Part shown: piece by piece, positions 17,411-26,768 of the stretch
How positions within the stretch are numbered: the stretch's first letter is position 1
How the letters are laid out: each line of letters begins with the position of its first letter
Source: Methanobacterium_B sp963703015
GTDB lineage: Archaea; Methanobacteriota; Methanobacteria; Methanobacteriales; Methanobacteriaceae
Assembly: GCA_963703015.1 (NCBI GenBank)
Contig: OY969779.1
Location: 744,001-808,000, forward strand
Direction: 5' to 3'
Length of the DNA stretch: 64,000 nt
Translations under genes and position numbers: made by a program
Notes under the pieces: model-generated
What the model saw: only the letters and a program-made list of their open reading frames with translations
The model's database searches: none
Told to the model about the DNA's origin: nothing

Positions 17411-18559
17411 TTAATACTTGACTGTTTTGAAATTTGAGATGTATTTAGAGTTTTTGTTGCCTGCTGCGTCCTTAAATGCACCGGTAGGTATGGATATTTG
17501 ATAGTTGTTTAGACCGAGTCTGCTTCGAACCATTTTAAGTGTTAAATTGTTTCCGGATACTGATTTTGTGATTGTCACAAGTTTTCCTGTATTTTTGTTT
17601 TTAATTTGGATGTTGTTATATTGACCGGCTTTGGTGATCTTTTCATTGAATGTCAGGGTTATGGGTGAATTCAACGAGAAACTCATTTGATTGTTTTTAG
17701 GTGTTGATTTCACTATTTTAGGCGCAATCTTGTCAATTATGTAGTTTTTAGTGTAAACTGAGGATTTATGCGAGAATTGATCCATTGCAATAAATTTCAG
17801 CATCGTGGTAGAGTTTATACAGATTGGTTTGGTGTACTTCTGGCTCATGTTGTTTGGTGTTTTACCGTTGGTTGTGAAATAAATTTTTTCTGGCCCATTC
17901 ACTTGTAACTTCACCAGTTGATTTTTGTTGTAGATTCCACTCGATGTGTTGGCCCATGGATTTGAAAAGCCAGTTGCACCACCCGGTCCTATAGTACCAT
18001 TACCACTGCAGTTTCCACCATTCATGACAACAAGACTCACTGGTCTTGCTGATGGAGCTTTGTTAGTCATTTCAATGCCGTAACCTTCCAACACCAACTG
18101 GTTAACCTTGGCAATTATGTTTAAAGTTTTCCCAGCAGCTTCAGGGAGCACCTCAACAGTTAATATTGCTGTTTTTTGTTGGCCCCTATCCATATGTTTC
18201 ATACTAACCAGGTTCCACACATTCGTAACTGGATCGTAGTTCTGAAGATTTCTATCTGGCACAATAAAGGATACGAATTTCGTATCGTTTGGTATTGGAA
18301 TGTATAATGATAAAGGACTCCAATCAACTGATCCAGTATTGGTTAATGTTACAATGATTTGTACAGTATCACCAACATGGGCCGCAGTTTCTGATGTTCC
18401 TACATATAATGTACCAGAACACAACGATGTTGGATCAACAGGATATGGGACTGTTGGACTATTCTGTACCTGCTGTGGATTTTCAGCATTCACAGCCGAA
18501 ATACAGCTGAATATGATTATAAAAAGGAATATCAATGGTATTTTATTAATGTTTGTCAT
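17411..18559 (-). CDS. Secreted surface protein with DUF11, chitobiase-like and SbsA Ig-like domains
   Basis: A 382-residue protein with a clear signal peptide (residues about 7-24, ending at AVNA). A DUF11-type beta domain follows, with LTNTGSVDWSPL near residues 70-90. Then come a chitobiase-C-like Ig module (YFTTNGKTPNN and YTKPICIN) around residues 210-275 and a C-terminal SbsA/Big_5-type Ig domain (APKIVKSTPKNNQ ... LTFNEKI). No LPXTG-like signal or second membrane helix is present, so the mode of attachment is unknown. The last two modules closely resemble the end of the 978-residue protein at 29.9-32.8 kb. Likely envelope-associated; the ligand is unknown. Confidence 0.82.
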   Translation of the reverse strand: MTNINKIPLIFLFIIIFSCISAVNAENPQQVQNSPTVPYPVDPTSLCSGTLYVGTSETAAHVGDTVQIIVTLTNTGSVDWSPLSLYIPIPNDTKFVSFIVPDRNLQNYDPVTNVWNLVSMKHMDRGQQKTAILTVEVLPEAAGKTLNIIAKVNQLVLEGYGIEMTNKAPSARPVSLVVMNGGNCSGNGTIGPGGATGFSNPWANTSSGIYNKNQLVKLQVNGPEKIYFTTNGKTPNNMSQKYTKPICINSTTMLKFIAMDQFSHKSSVYTKNYIIDKIAPKIVKSTPKNNQMSFSLNSPITLTFNEKITKAGQYNNIQIKNKNTGKLVTITKSVSGNNLTLKMVRSRLGLNNYQISIPTGAFKDAAGNKNSKYISNFKTVKY

Positions 18560-19329
18560 TTAACCCCCCACAGTTAATAATATTTCTAAATTTAACTTAT
18601 TCAATCTGAATATAAATACATATCGATAAATTCAAATGAAAAATTTGTTTACGATTCTCTTGTAACAGTCCTAATTATTCATTACAAGGATTTTTTATTG
18701 AAATTCATTCCACAACATTACGAAAAATATGAAAACTAAACTATTAAATATTGAAATCATGGAAAATTGGTGTAGGTATCCTGAGTTCAGGTTGTAACCA
18801 AAGTTCAGTTAATATATTACTATAATTAAATGTTTGTAATAAATTTATTGCGTTAAAGCCGTCTATAACGAAGTTTATAAAAATTGACCATATTTTTAGA
18901 ATAATTATGGAAAATATTTTGGAATCACATTTTTCAAATCAATCCAAAAATCTGGTTTTTGGATACTCTAAATTCAAAATATTGCAAATGTCCCCTAAAT
19001 CAAGGGGCACACCTATACCACCCAATATAAATACGATGTTTTTGATTAAACTTAGAAATCATCTGTTAAGTAAAGATAATAATCGAGTTTGTTCCCACAG
19101 ATCCAACTCAAAGTTATGAACCATTTCATCTATCAATTATTATAAATTTTATTTTTCAAAACAAAACTTGAATTTAGTAACCCCAAAAAATTTCAATTTA
19201 TTTTTGTTGATTAGTTCTTTAAAAATGTTATTTTTCAACAATATTTTATATCCCAACATCAATAGACATATAGAGTGAAAGGGATTCTGTATATGACCCA
19301 AGTAGTAACTGAATTCAGAAGGGATTTTA
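18560..19329. other. 770-bp AT-rich intergenic region with hairpins
   Basis: It holds the promoter of the minus-strand surface protein gene. A hairpin at 18659-18688 (CTTGTAA / TTACAAG) is followed by a T-run. A shorter inverted repeat, CCTGA / TCAGG, lies near 18780-18791. A good TATA box (TTTATAAAAA at 18874) has a start codon 24 bases after it (next entry). The last 200 bases are the leader of the prephenate dehydrogenase gene. No homologue of a known gene was recognised. Confidence 0.4.
18907..19119 (+). CDS. Possible leaderless 70-codon ORF, unknown
   Basis: The ATG at 18907 lies about 24 bases after a consensus-like TATA box, the position expected for a leaderless archaeal transcript. 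The 70-residue product is basic, has no membrane segment and matches nothing I recognise. Composition is not distinctive, and the ORF could be a random one in AT-rich DNA or a remnant. Confidence 0.25.
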   Translation: MENILESHFSNQSKNLVFGYSKFKILQMSPKSRGTPIPPNINTMFLIKLRNHLLSKDNNRVCSHRSNSKL

Positions 19330-20637
19330 ATGGTAAAAATTGCAGTAATTGGTGGAACAAGGGGTTTAGGCCGATGGATAGCTAATTTTTTAGCTGATAA
19401 AGGTTTTGATGTCTTGATTACTGGTAGGAACATCAGTGAAGGTGAAGTGGTTTCAAAGAAGATTGGCACAGGTTACACTAACGACAATGTAATGGCAGCA
19501 GAAACTTCGGATGTTGTGATAATCTCTGTACCCATACATGCAACACCGAATATTATCAAGGAACTTGCACCACTCATGAAGCCATGTTCCTTACTTATGG
19601 ATGTGACTTCAGTCAAGGAAGAATCTAGTCAGTTGATGGATCAGTATGCTGCAGAAGGTGTTGAGGTTGTTCCATCACATCCAATGTTTGGACCCAGGAT
19701 CAGATCCCTCGATGGGCAGGTGGTTGTGCTCACACCATCTGTTGATGGATCATGGTATACCAAGGTCTACAAATTTTTAGAACATGAGAATGTTAGGATA
19801 ATTGTCACCACGCCAGAGATCCATGACAGGATGATGAGTATAGTACAGGGACTCACGCACTTCGCATACGTGAGCATTGCATCAACCATTGACAGGCTTG
19901 ACATTGACATCAAGGAGTCTAGGAAATTTGCAAGTCCCATCTACAACTTGATGCTAGATACAATTGCAAGGATAACAGCCCAAAATCCTTACCTGGTTTA
20001 TTCAATACAGACTTCGAATAAATACATCAAAGATGCCCATGAAACCTTTAATGAAACCTTTAACGAGCTTAAGAACATGATTGCAGAGGGTGATGAAGAA
20101 GGGTTTGTACATGCCATGAGCAATGCTGCCAAACACATTGATGATCTTGAAAGTGCCCTTGGAAGATCTGATAAGGCCATATCTGCATTGTCTGAAGAGG
20201 TTAATATTTTAAAGAATCTTTTGGGAAGGGAAGTTGGACTTAAGCACATCTACTCTGGTAAGGTTCATGTTGGAATATTAGAGGAGCTTAAACCAGAGTT
20301 TCTGGTTTTAAAGGTTAACAACAGTTCAACAAAACTTAAATTATCAAATGTGGAAATATTAACTGACAAAGAGCTCAGGGATTGGAAAATTAACAACTAT
20401 CCCCAGAGGAGTTATGATATATCTGCTGTGTTCCCAGAATCTGCAAATCCAGAAGTTATTGTGGCCACTGTTCAGGGGCTTGAGGGTGTTGTGGCTGCTG
20501 AAGTTATGGATACCTACAGTGGCAGTCAGATTCCAAAGGACAGTATCAGTATCACATTGAGGTATTTGGTGTTTGAAGATGATGCGGTTTTAGAAGTTGA
20601 AAAACTTTTAAAGGGATTTGGATGTCAAATACGTTGA
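19330..20637 (+). CDS. tyrA: Prephenate dehydrogenase with C-terminal FDX-ACB-like domain
   Basis: Residues 1-280 form a TyrA-type dehydrogenase: a Rossmann fold GGTRGLGRW at the N-terminus, ISVPIHAT, LMDVTSVKE, and the substrate motif SHPMFGPRI around residues 119-127. It oxidatively decarboxylates prephenate to 4-hydroxyphenylpyruvate for tyrosine synthesis. The protein is far longer than usual (435 residues). Its last 75 residues (YDISAVFPES...VMDTYSGSQIPKDS...LRY...GFGCQIR) read like the ferredoxin-fold anticodon-binding domain of phenylalanyl-tRNA synthetase beta subunits, not like an ACT domain. The ATG is preceded by AAGGGAT. It stands alone, away from the trp genes. Confidence 0.88.
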   Translation: MVKIAVIGGTRGLGRWIANFLADKGFDVLITGRNISEGEVVSKKIGTGYTNDNVMAAETSDVVIISVPIHATPNIIKELAPLMKPCSLLMDVTSVKEESSQLMDQYAAEGVEVVPSHPMFGPRIRSLDGQVVVLTPSVDGSWYTKVYKFLEHENVRIIVTTPEIHDRMMSIVQGLTHFAYVSIASTIDRLDIDIKESRKFASPIYNLMLDTIARITAQNPYLVYSIQTSNKYIKDAHETFNETFNELKNMIAEGDEEGFVHAMSNAAKHIDDLESALGRSDKAISALSEEVNILKNLLGREVGLKHIYSGKVHVGILEELKPEFLVLKVNNSSTKLKLSNVEILTDKELRDWKINNYPQRSYDISAVFPESANPEVIVATVQGLEGVVAAEVMDTYSGSQIPKDSISITLRYLVFEDDAVLEVEKLLKGFGCQIR

Positions 20638-20763
20638 TTTAATTATTTTTCTACATTTTTTTCCGTGTCTAAAGCTTTTTTTTGTTTATTGGGTCAATTT
20701 CAATCCTTTGTTTTCAAGATTTTTTTTAATACAAATCGACAAGTTTTTTAGCACTTAAGCACA

Positions 20764-20776
20764 ACATATATATAGT
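20764..20776 (+). promoter_or_regulatory. Probable TATA box of the CDC48 gene
   Basis: ACATATATATAG lies about 120 bases before the start codon. With transcription starting some 25 bases later, the mRNA would have a leader of about 100 bases ending in a strong AGGAGGGG ribosome-binding site at 20881. Confidence 0.45.
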
Positions 20777-20894
20777 AGAAAAACCAATGTTATAGTAACA
20801 TGAGTTAACTAAAAGAAGAAAATTGATTAAAACTATTTTACACTTTCACAAAGCATTTCGAACATATTTAACAGAATATTAGGAGGGGTTTTAT

Positions 20895-23081
20895 ATGGAA
20901 AATAAAGAAATGAAATTAAAAGTTGCTGAGGCCTTCTCACAGGCTGATGTTGGAAGATCAGTTGCAAGGATCGACCCGGCATGCATGCAAAAACTCGACC
21001 TTTTAGACGGAGATATCATAGAAGTTGAGGGAAAAAAATTAACTGCAACAAGAGTTGCATCCTCACAATCCGATATTGGCCTTGGAATAATACGCATAGA
21101 CGGGTACATCAGAAAAAATTCAGGAACATCCATTGGTGAAGAAGTAACTGTCAGACGAGCAGACTACAAAGAAGCCAAGAAAGTGGTACTCGCTCCAGTG
21201 GAACAGGAAATACTCATAAGGGGAGATGTTAAAGCAGCATTTCTTGGAAGGGTGCTCAGCCAGGGAGACATGATCATAACTGGTGTAAGACAACAGCAGC
21301 AGCAAACCATGCGTTCAGGACTCTTCGATGAATTCTTCAGGGACGTTGCCCCAATGGGCGAGATCAAACTCGCAGTCGTAAGCACCAAACCTGCAGGAAT
21401 TGTACAAATTACTGAAATTACAGATGTGGAAATGCAAACAGAACCAGTCGACGTATCCAAACTCGAAGGAGTGAAAAACGTAGTTGATGTAACCTACGAA
21501 GATATAGGTGGTCTTAAGGAAGAAGTTAAAAAAGTCAGGGAAATGATAGAAATACCCCTGAAGAGACCAGAATTATTTGAAAGACTGGGAATTTCACCAC
21601 CTAAAGGTGTGTTAATGCACGGTCCACCAGGAACAGGTAAAACCTTACTTGCTAAGGCAGTTGCAAACGAAAGTGACGCCCACTTCATAGCCATAAACGG
21701 CCCTGAGATCATGAGTAAATACGTTGGAGGATCAGAGGAACGTTTAAGGGAACTGTTTGAAGAAGCAGAAGAAAACGCACCATCAATCATATTCATAGAT
21801 GAAATTGACGCCATAGCTCCAAAAAGAGAAGAAGTGTCCGGAGAAGTTGAAAGAAGAACAGTTGCACAGCTTTTAACACTCATGGACGGTCTTAAATCCC
21901 GGGGACAGGTAGTTGTAATAGGGGCAACCAACAGACCAGACGCACTAGACGCAGCAATAAGAAGGGGCGGAAGGTTTGACAGGGAAATTGAAATTGGAGT
22001 GCCAGACAAAGATGGAAGGGGAGAAGTTCTTCAGATACACACCAGAGGAATGCCGCTGGATGACAAAGTGGATCTCGAAGAAATGGCAGATATAACCCAC
22101 GGATTTGTCGGTGCAGACCTTGAATCACTCTGTAAGGAAGCTGCAATGAGGGTACTTAGGAGAGTTCTTCCGGACATAAAAGGAGACGAAGAAATATCCA
22201 AGGAAACCCTTAAGAAAATGATTGTAACCAAAACAGATTTCAAAGAAGCACTCAAAGAAGTCCAGCCATCAGCACTGCGTGAAGTGTTGGTTCAAGTTCC
22301 AGATGTTAAATGGGATGACATAGGAGGATTAACAAACGCCAAACAGGAACTTCAAGAGGCAGTTGAATGGCCTTTAAAATATCCTGAAAGCTTTGAAAAA
22401 TTCGGTGTGAGACCACCAAGAGGCGTGCTCATCTACGGACCACCAGGAACAGGTAAAACCCTACTTGCAAAGGCAGTTGCAAACGAAAGTGACGCCAACT
22501 TCATAGCAGTGAAGGGGCCTGAATTACTCTCAAAATGGGTTGGAGAATCTGAAAAGGGTGTGCGTGAAGTCTTCAGAAAAGCCAGACAAACAGCACCAAC
22601 AGTAATATTCTTCGATGAAATCGATTCAATAGCATCTGCAAGAGGCGGATCCAGCACAGATTCCGGTGTAACCCAGCGTGTTGTAAACCAACTCCTAACA
22701 GAAATTGATGGTTTAGAGGAACTGCAGGACGTGGCTGTGATTGCTGCAACCAACCGTGTAGATATCCTTGACCCTGCCCTAACAAGACCTGGAAGATTTG
22801 ACAGGCATGTAAAGGTAGATGATCCAGATGAAACAGCAAGGTTATCCATATTCGAAGTTCACACCAAGGATATGCCACTTGCAGAGGATGTGGATCTAGA
22901 AGTTCTAGCAAAGAGAACACATGGATTTGTTGGAGCAGATATCGAAGCTGTCTGCAGAGAAGCAGTGATGCTCACACTCAGAGAAAACATAAAATCCGAT
23001 CTAGTGGATATGAAACACTTCAAGGACGCTATTAAAAAAGTTAAACCTAAAAGTGAAGCAGATTTAAGCCACTACAGTTAA
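20895..23081 (+). CDS. CDC48/VCP-like AAA+ ATPase
   Basis: The 728-residue hexameric unfoldase feeds proteins to the proteasome or takes complexes apart. The N-terminal double-psi barrel and four-stranded domain (about 1-190) precede two AAA modules. D1 has Walker A at about residue 243 (GPPGTGKT), pore loop KYVGG and Walker B FIDEIDAIA. D2 has Walker A at about 515, pore loop KWVGES and FFDEIDSIA. Both second regions of homology are intact. The chain ends SHYS, so tyrosine is penultimate as in proteasome-docking HbYX tails, although the residue before it is histidine. The AGGAGGGG ribosome-binding site is very strong, fitting an abundant protein. Confidence 0.97.
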   Translation: MENKEMKLKVAEAFSQADVGRSVARIDPACMQKLDLLDGDIIEVEGKKLTATRVASSQSDIGLGIIRIDGYIRKNSGTSIGEEVTVRRADYKEAKKVVLAPVEQEILIRGDVKAAFLGRVLSQGDMIITGVRQQQQQTMRSGLFDEFFRDVAPMGEIKLAVVSTKPAGIVQITEITDVEMQTEPVDVSKLEGVKNVVDVTYEDIGGLKEEVKKVREMIEIPLKRPELFERLGISPPKGVLMHGPPGTGKTLLAKAVANESDAHFIAINGPEIMSKYVGGSEERLRELFEEAEENAPSIIFIDEIDAIAPKREEVSGEVERRTVAQLLTLMDGLKSRGQVVVIGATNRPDALDAAIRRGGRFDREIEIGVPDKDGRGEVLQIHTRGMPLDDKVDLEEMADITHGFVGADLESLCKEAAMRVLRRVLPDIKGDEEISKETLKKMIVTKTDFKEALKEVQPSALREVLVQVPDVKWDDIGGLTNAKQELQEAVEWPLKYPESFEKFGVRPPRGVLIYGPPGTGKTLLAKAVANESDANFIAVKGPELLSKWVGESEKGVREVFRKARQTAPTVIFFDEIDSIASARGGSSTDSGVTQRVVNQLLTEIDGLEELQDVAVIAATNRVDILDPALTRPGRFDRHVKVDDPDETARLSIFEVHTKDMPLAEDVDLEVLAKRTHGFVGADIEAVCREAVMLTLRENIKSDLVDMKHFKDAIKKVKPKSEADLSHYS

Positions 23082-23090
23082 ATTGAAATG

Positions 23091-23141
23091 TAAGAATAGG
23101 TGAGAAGAACTATTAGTCCTCATCATTCTTATTTATTTTTA
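23091..23141 (+). terminator. Hairpin and T-rich tract after CDC48
   Basis: A 13-bp stem with one bulged A and one G-U pair (23091-23104 with 23119-23131) encloses a 14-base loop and is followed by TTATTTATTTTT. It starts 10 bases after the stop codon. The layout is that of an intrinsic-type terminator. Confidence 0.55.
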
Positions 23142-23736
23142 AATAAATTAAATTTACTCTCTTTAATTCTATTTTCTTGCTATTTTTTCTAAATAATACA
23201 GAATTATTATCCTAAAAATTAATTTACTACATAATCATCAGATTTTATTTGTACTTATTAATCTCTGAAAGAAAAAGTTCCTATAATTTTTATTAAATTG
23301 ATAAATATGTAACCATTAAAATTTTATAATTAAAAGAAAGTGTTAATATTTCTTAGATGTTTAGATCTAGATGGGAATCTTCCTGAAAATAAATAGCCCA
23401 CTAATTCACATTGATCAGCCATAATATCTTTTCAATTAATTAAATATATAAATAAATCGTTAAATAGCCTTATATAACTTATTTTGATTTTAAATTTTCA
23501 AATTTAGATACATAATACATTTTTGATCCTTTTAAGTTTATCAGTGCACATAAATATTTAGATAAATTTATAATGTAAAAGTTTAGTTATATTAACATAA
23601 CTAAAATAAATATTAACTCAGAAGGCTGTTAGTAATAAAGTAATTAGTTATGGTAGATTAACTTCGAGAAAGTCGATCCATAATAAAAAAGATTTGTGTT
23701 TAATTTGATGTTAATCTAAATGTGGAGCTGGTTTGT
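23142..23736. other. 600-bp very AT-rich intergenic region
   Basis: No coding potential was seen on either strand. A perfect 9-bp inverted repeat (TTTAGTTAT / ATAACTAAA, 23582-23605) lies about 130 bases before the next gene and could be an operator or leader hairpin. Several TATA-like runs make the promoter position unclear. Confidence 0.4.
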
Positions 23737-25449
23737 ATGATGCGTGGTGCTAGGATTTGGATTTTTTTTGTGGTGTTTTTAGTTGTGAGTATAACTCCGA
23801 TAAGTGCGGTTCAAATAAATAATTCTCTAAATGATGATATAAGCGTTAATATAACTAAACTACAACATGATTCAAAAAAAGTTGCAGATCAATCCAGTGT
23901 TCTAAGCCCCACACTGGATCATATTATTAAATGTGCGAATGAAATAGGAAATGCTTATGACGATATGACAACCTATTGGTGGACATGGCCATATTTTATG
24001 TGGATATTTGGTAAGAACATCTACTTAATAACAGTCATTGATATCCCGTCAGTCATAAAAAATATTAATTATATGTCCAAAGATCTTGAAAATTTAAAGA
24101 CTTTTACCGAAGGACTAAACAAAACTTATTCTAAACTGAATAAATCATCATTAGAAATTTCTGATACCAATATAAGTGGAAATGAAGATGCACAGAGCAT
24201 TATAAAAGAATTTAGAACACATAACATATCATTTGATATTGGTTCTGCTAGTGATTTTAAAACTGGAGACATTGTCCAATATAAAAGCCAGGATAAATAT
24301 TACAGATACCTGCAATACATCAAAACCGACAAAAGTACTAACACAGTCCAATTAAAAGGCGCTTACAATAAAAACATGATAGTTCCCCTAGATCAATTTG
24401 ATACAAACACCCAACTAAAACTAACAACTAAAAACCATATAAATAGTTCCCAAGTAGTGAATCAAGCTTACCAAATCCAGAAAACACAAATCCACCAAAA
24501 AATCAAAGCCAATGCAAACGAAATATACGATACCAACACTACCATAAACCACAGCAATGACGGCCTTTTAGCTGGAAGTATTATTTTAGGTGTTGGATTA
24601 ACAATGATCGTGGTGGATTTAGCAGTCTTTCTTTATGTTGATAGAGGCGATGTGGATTCACTAGCCCCAGAATTTCAGCATATAATGATATGCTCTAGCA
24701 TCGCAATAGCTGCGGGTCTATTGATACTCGGTGTGTGTGCAAAAATTAATACAAATTACACTGATATTTTAAAGGATTTAAACAGATATCATGATGATCT
24801 GACTGATGAATTGAGTGATTTAAATCTTTGGGCGAGTAATGATAATGCTTCAGCTCCGGTTGCGGGTGGTTTGAATTTCACTACTCATGATGGTGGGGTG
24901 TTAAATGGCGTGTTAAATGGCTCGGATGTTTATGATAATCTGTTGAGTTACAGAGTCGTAGATGGTGTAGAAAATGGTGTTTTGAGTGTGGATAGTAATG
25001 GAGGTTTTGTTTATAAGCCTAAGCCGGGTTTTGTAGGTGAAGATACTTTTAATTACAGGGTGCATGATGAGGATTTGAATTTGGACTCGAATGTTGCAAG
25101 TGTTACAATAAATGTACAACCTGATCAAGCCCCAGTTGTAGAGGATAAGACATTTTATATGACTTTGGATTCAGTATTTAACGGATTTTTAAATGCAACT
25201 GATCCAGATGGAGATAATGTGGCGTTCTCTGTTGTTACAGAGCCAGTACACGGTACACTGACGTTAACATACGATGGTAAATTTGTGTACACACCCAATG
25301 CAAATTACACTGGAGAAGACAGCTTCACCTACATAGCAAATGACGGTATTTTAGACTCAAATACTGGAAAAGTGACATTGAACATTGTTTCCAATGTCAC
25401 TCTAGTTGCAAAGGATATGATTCTCAATATCGCACAAGATACAATATAA
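23737..25449 (+). CDS. Surface/membrane protein with cadherin-like repeats, 5' part of a frameshifted gene
   Basis: About 570 residues. A signal peptide (hydrophobic WIFFVVFLVVSITPISA) is followed by a polar region, then two membrane segments around residues 285-305 and 325-345, and then Ig/cadherin-like repeats whose hallmark is Y-x-P-x(4-6)-G-x-D-x-F-x-Y (for example PGFVGEDTFNYRV and ANYTGEDSFTYIA). ATG 23737 has GGAG nine bases upstream; a GTG five codons earlier overlaps that region. The frame stops at 25449 in the middle of a repeat and the coding sense continues at once in the -1 frame to 26009. Joined, the protein would be about 757 residues. Likely exposed at the cell surface; function unknown. 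Confidence 0.75.
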   Translation: MMRGARIWIFFVVFLVVSITPISAVQINNSLNDDISVNITKLQHDSKKVADQSSVLSPTLDHIIKCANEIGNAYDDMTTYWWTWPYFMWIFGKNIYLITVIDIPSVIKNINYMSKDLENLKTFTEGLNKTYSKLNKSSLEISDTNISGNEDAQSIIKEFRTHNISFDIGSASDFKTGDIVQYKSQDKYYRYLQYIKTDKSTNTVQLKGAYNKNMIVPLDQFDTNTQLKLTTKNHINSSQVVNQAYQIQKTQIHQKIKANANEIYDTNTTINHSNDGLLAGSIILGVGLTMIVVDLAVFLYVDRGDVDSLAPEFQHIMICSSIAIAAGLLILGVCAKINTNYTDILKDLNRYHDDLTDELSDLNLWASNDNASAPVAGGLNFTTHDGGVLNGVLNGSDVYDNLLSYRVVDGVENGVLSVDSNGGFVYKPKPGFVGEDTFNYRVHDEDLNLDSNVASVTINVQPDQAPVVEDKTFYMTLDSVFNGFLNATDPDGDNVAFSVVTEPVHGTLTLTYDGKFVYTPNANYTGEDSFTYIANDGILDSNTGKVTLNIVSNVTLVAKDMILNIAQDTI

Positions 25450-26009
25450 AAACGAATCTGAACATCACAGGATTAAACGGCACTAAAACATTCACCCTAA
25501 TTTCCAAACCAAAACATGGAACCCTCAACATAATAAACGGAAAATTCTCATACACTCCAAATAAAGGATACAATGGAGTAGATACGTTTACATACCAATT
25601 TAAAGATGTTTTAGGACAAATTTCCAACATGGGGCATGTTAATATTTTTGTAGTAGGTTCTCCATTAACCAAAGATATGTCTTTAATAACTGGGATAAAC
25701 CAGAAATTAACAGCAGCACTTCAAGCTACAGGCTACAACATTCACATAAAACTAATAACCAGACAAAAACATGGACAACTAACCATATCAGGCGAAAACT
25801 TCACTTACACACCAAACAATTATGTAGGATCAGACACATTCACGTACCAAGCCATTGACACACTAGGACAAAACTCAGAAACAACAACCATAACAATCAA
25901 AACGCAAAACCACAAACAATTCAATGAAATACTAAACAACAAACTCAACCAAAACGAGCTACTCACCAAAATCCCGGAAACTCCACTAAAAAAAATCATC
26001 CAACACTAA
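25446..26009 (+). pseudogene. 3' part of the frameshifted repeat protein
   Basis: Directly after the TAA at 25447 the -1 frame reads the rest of the interrupted repeat (NLNITGLNGTKTFTL), then two more units with GYNGVDTFTYQF and NYVGSDTFTYQA, and a hydrophilic tail ending at 26009. The shift lies at ATATAAAAACG, a five-A run; adding one base there restores a single frame. An ATG at 25629 is available but would start inside a domain with no ribosome-binding site. Either a true frameshift, a sequencing error in the A-run, or recoding. Confidence 0.7.
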
Positions 26010-26083
26010 AAAAAAGAGTGAAGATTAACTACACAAGGTTAATCCATATCTCAATATTAATAAAATACGGATTTAACTTAAAC

Positions 26084-26293
26084 TTAACCAAGGGCATATT
26101 TAATAAGATTTACAGCTAAAACAGCAACAACAAGAACTAAAACTATGCCTATGATTCCTCCGACCAAATCTTCACCCTTGGAATTATTTTCACTATTTCC
26201 ATTAGAGGTTATTACATGTCCACAATGGGGACAAACACCATCAGACACGTCTAATTCAGATTCACAATTAGGGCATTTAACAGATCCAAACAT
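26084..26293 (-). CDS. Zinc-ribbon single-span membrane protein
   Basis: Sixty-nine residues: an N-terminal rubredoxin-like zinc ribbon (CPNC at 7-10 and CPHC near 21-24), a short Ser/Asn-rich linker and one hydrophobic segment (VGGIIGIVLVLVVAVLAV) near the C-terminus. Such proteins are frequent in Methanobacteriales and usually lack an assigned role. The gene converges on the frameshifted repeat-protein gene. Confidence 0.75.
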   Translation of the reverse strand: MFGSVKCPNCESELDVSDGVCPHCGHVITSNGNSENNSKGEDLVGGIIGIVLVLVVAVLAVNLIKYALG

Positions 26294-26768
26294 GAGTCTT
26301 CACTCCACAAGTACCACCAATAAAATTACCTCAATTAAATTATTATTTTATTTCATTGTAATTAATATTCCGAAAAAAGTTTAGAATTAACACAGTTATA
26401 TTAAATTTAATGAAAAAATTAGCGATTATTTAACAATTCAGAGCATATATAGCACTAATAATTTAAAATAATGCCATGCATGGAGAATAAATGAATTATT
26501 TCTTATCAGCTCTTTACAATAATTATTTTGAACAAAAAAACAGCCCATAATATAAAAATTTAAACAATCTGGATATTCCCCTAAGAGGTTATCATTCAGA
26601 TAGTCTTTAATTATTGATCCAAACCCAAATTAAAGAATTTGAAACTATTTCCAAAGTTTAAATATGGATAGGGAATATAAGTTAATTAGAAAATTGAATG
26701 AATGTGAACTGATTATTCAGTGATATTTTTTCATGTCAATTTAAAAATTTAATATTTTAGGTGAAACT
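26294..26768. other. 475-bp AT-rich intergenic region upstream of ahcY
   Basis: Divergent region. TATA-like sites on the plus strand include GCATATATAGC at 26443 and one near 26673. The 20-base string AGCCCATAATATAAAAATTT at 26542 recurs, nearly unchanged, in the intergenic region at 28798. No gene was seen. Confidence 0.35.

Noticed and set aside
18775..18800. Short hairpin CCTGA / TCAGG as a riboswitch or regulatory RNA
   Set aside because: Stem of five pairs only, far from a start codon, with no conserved riboswitch core.
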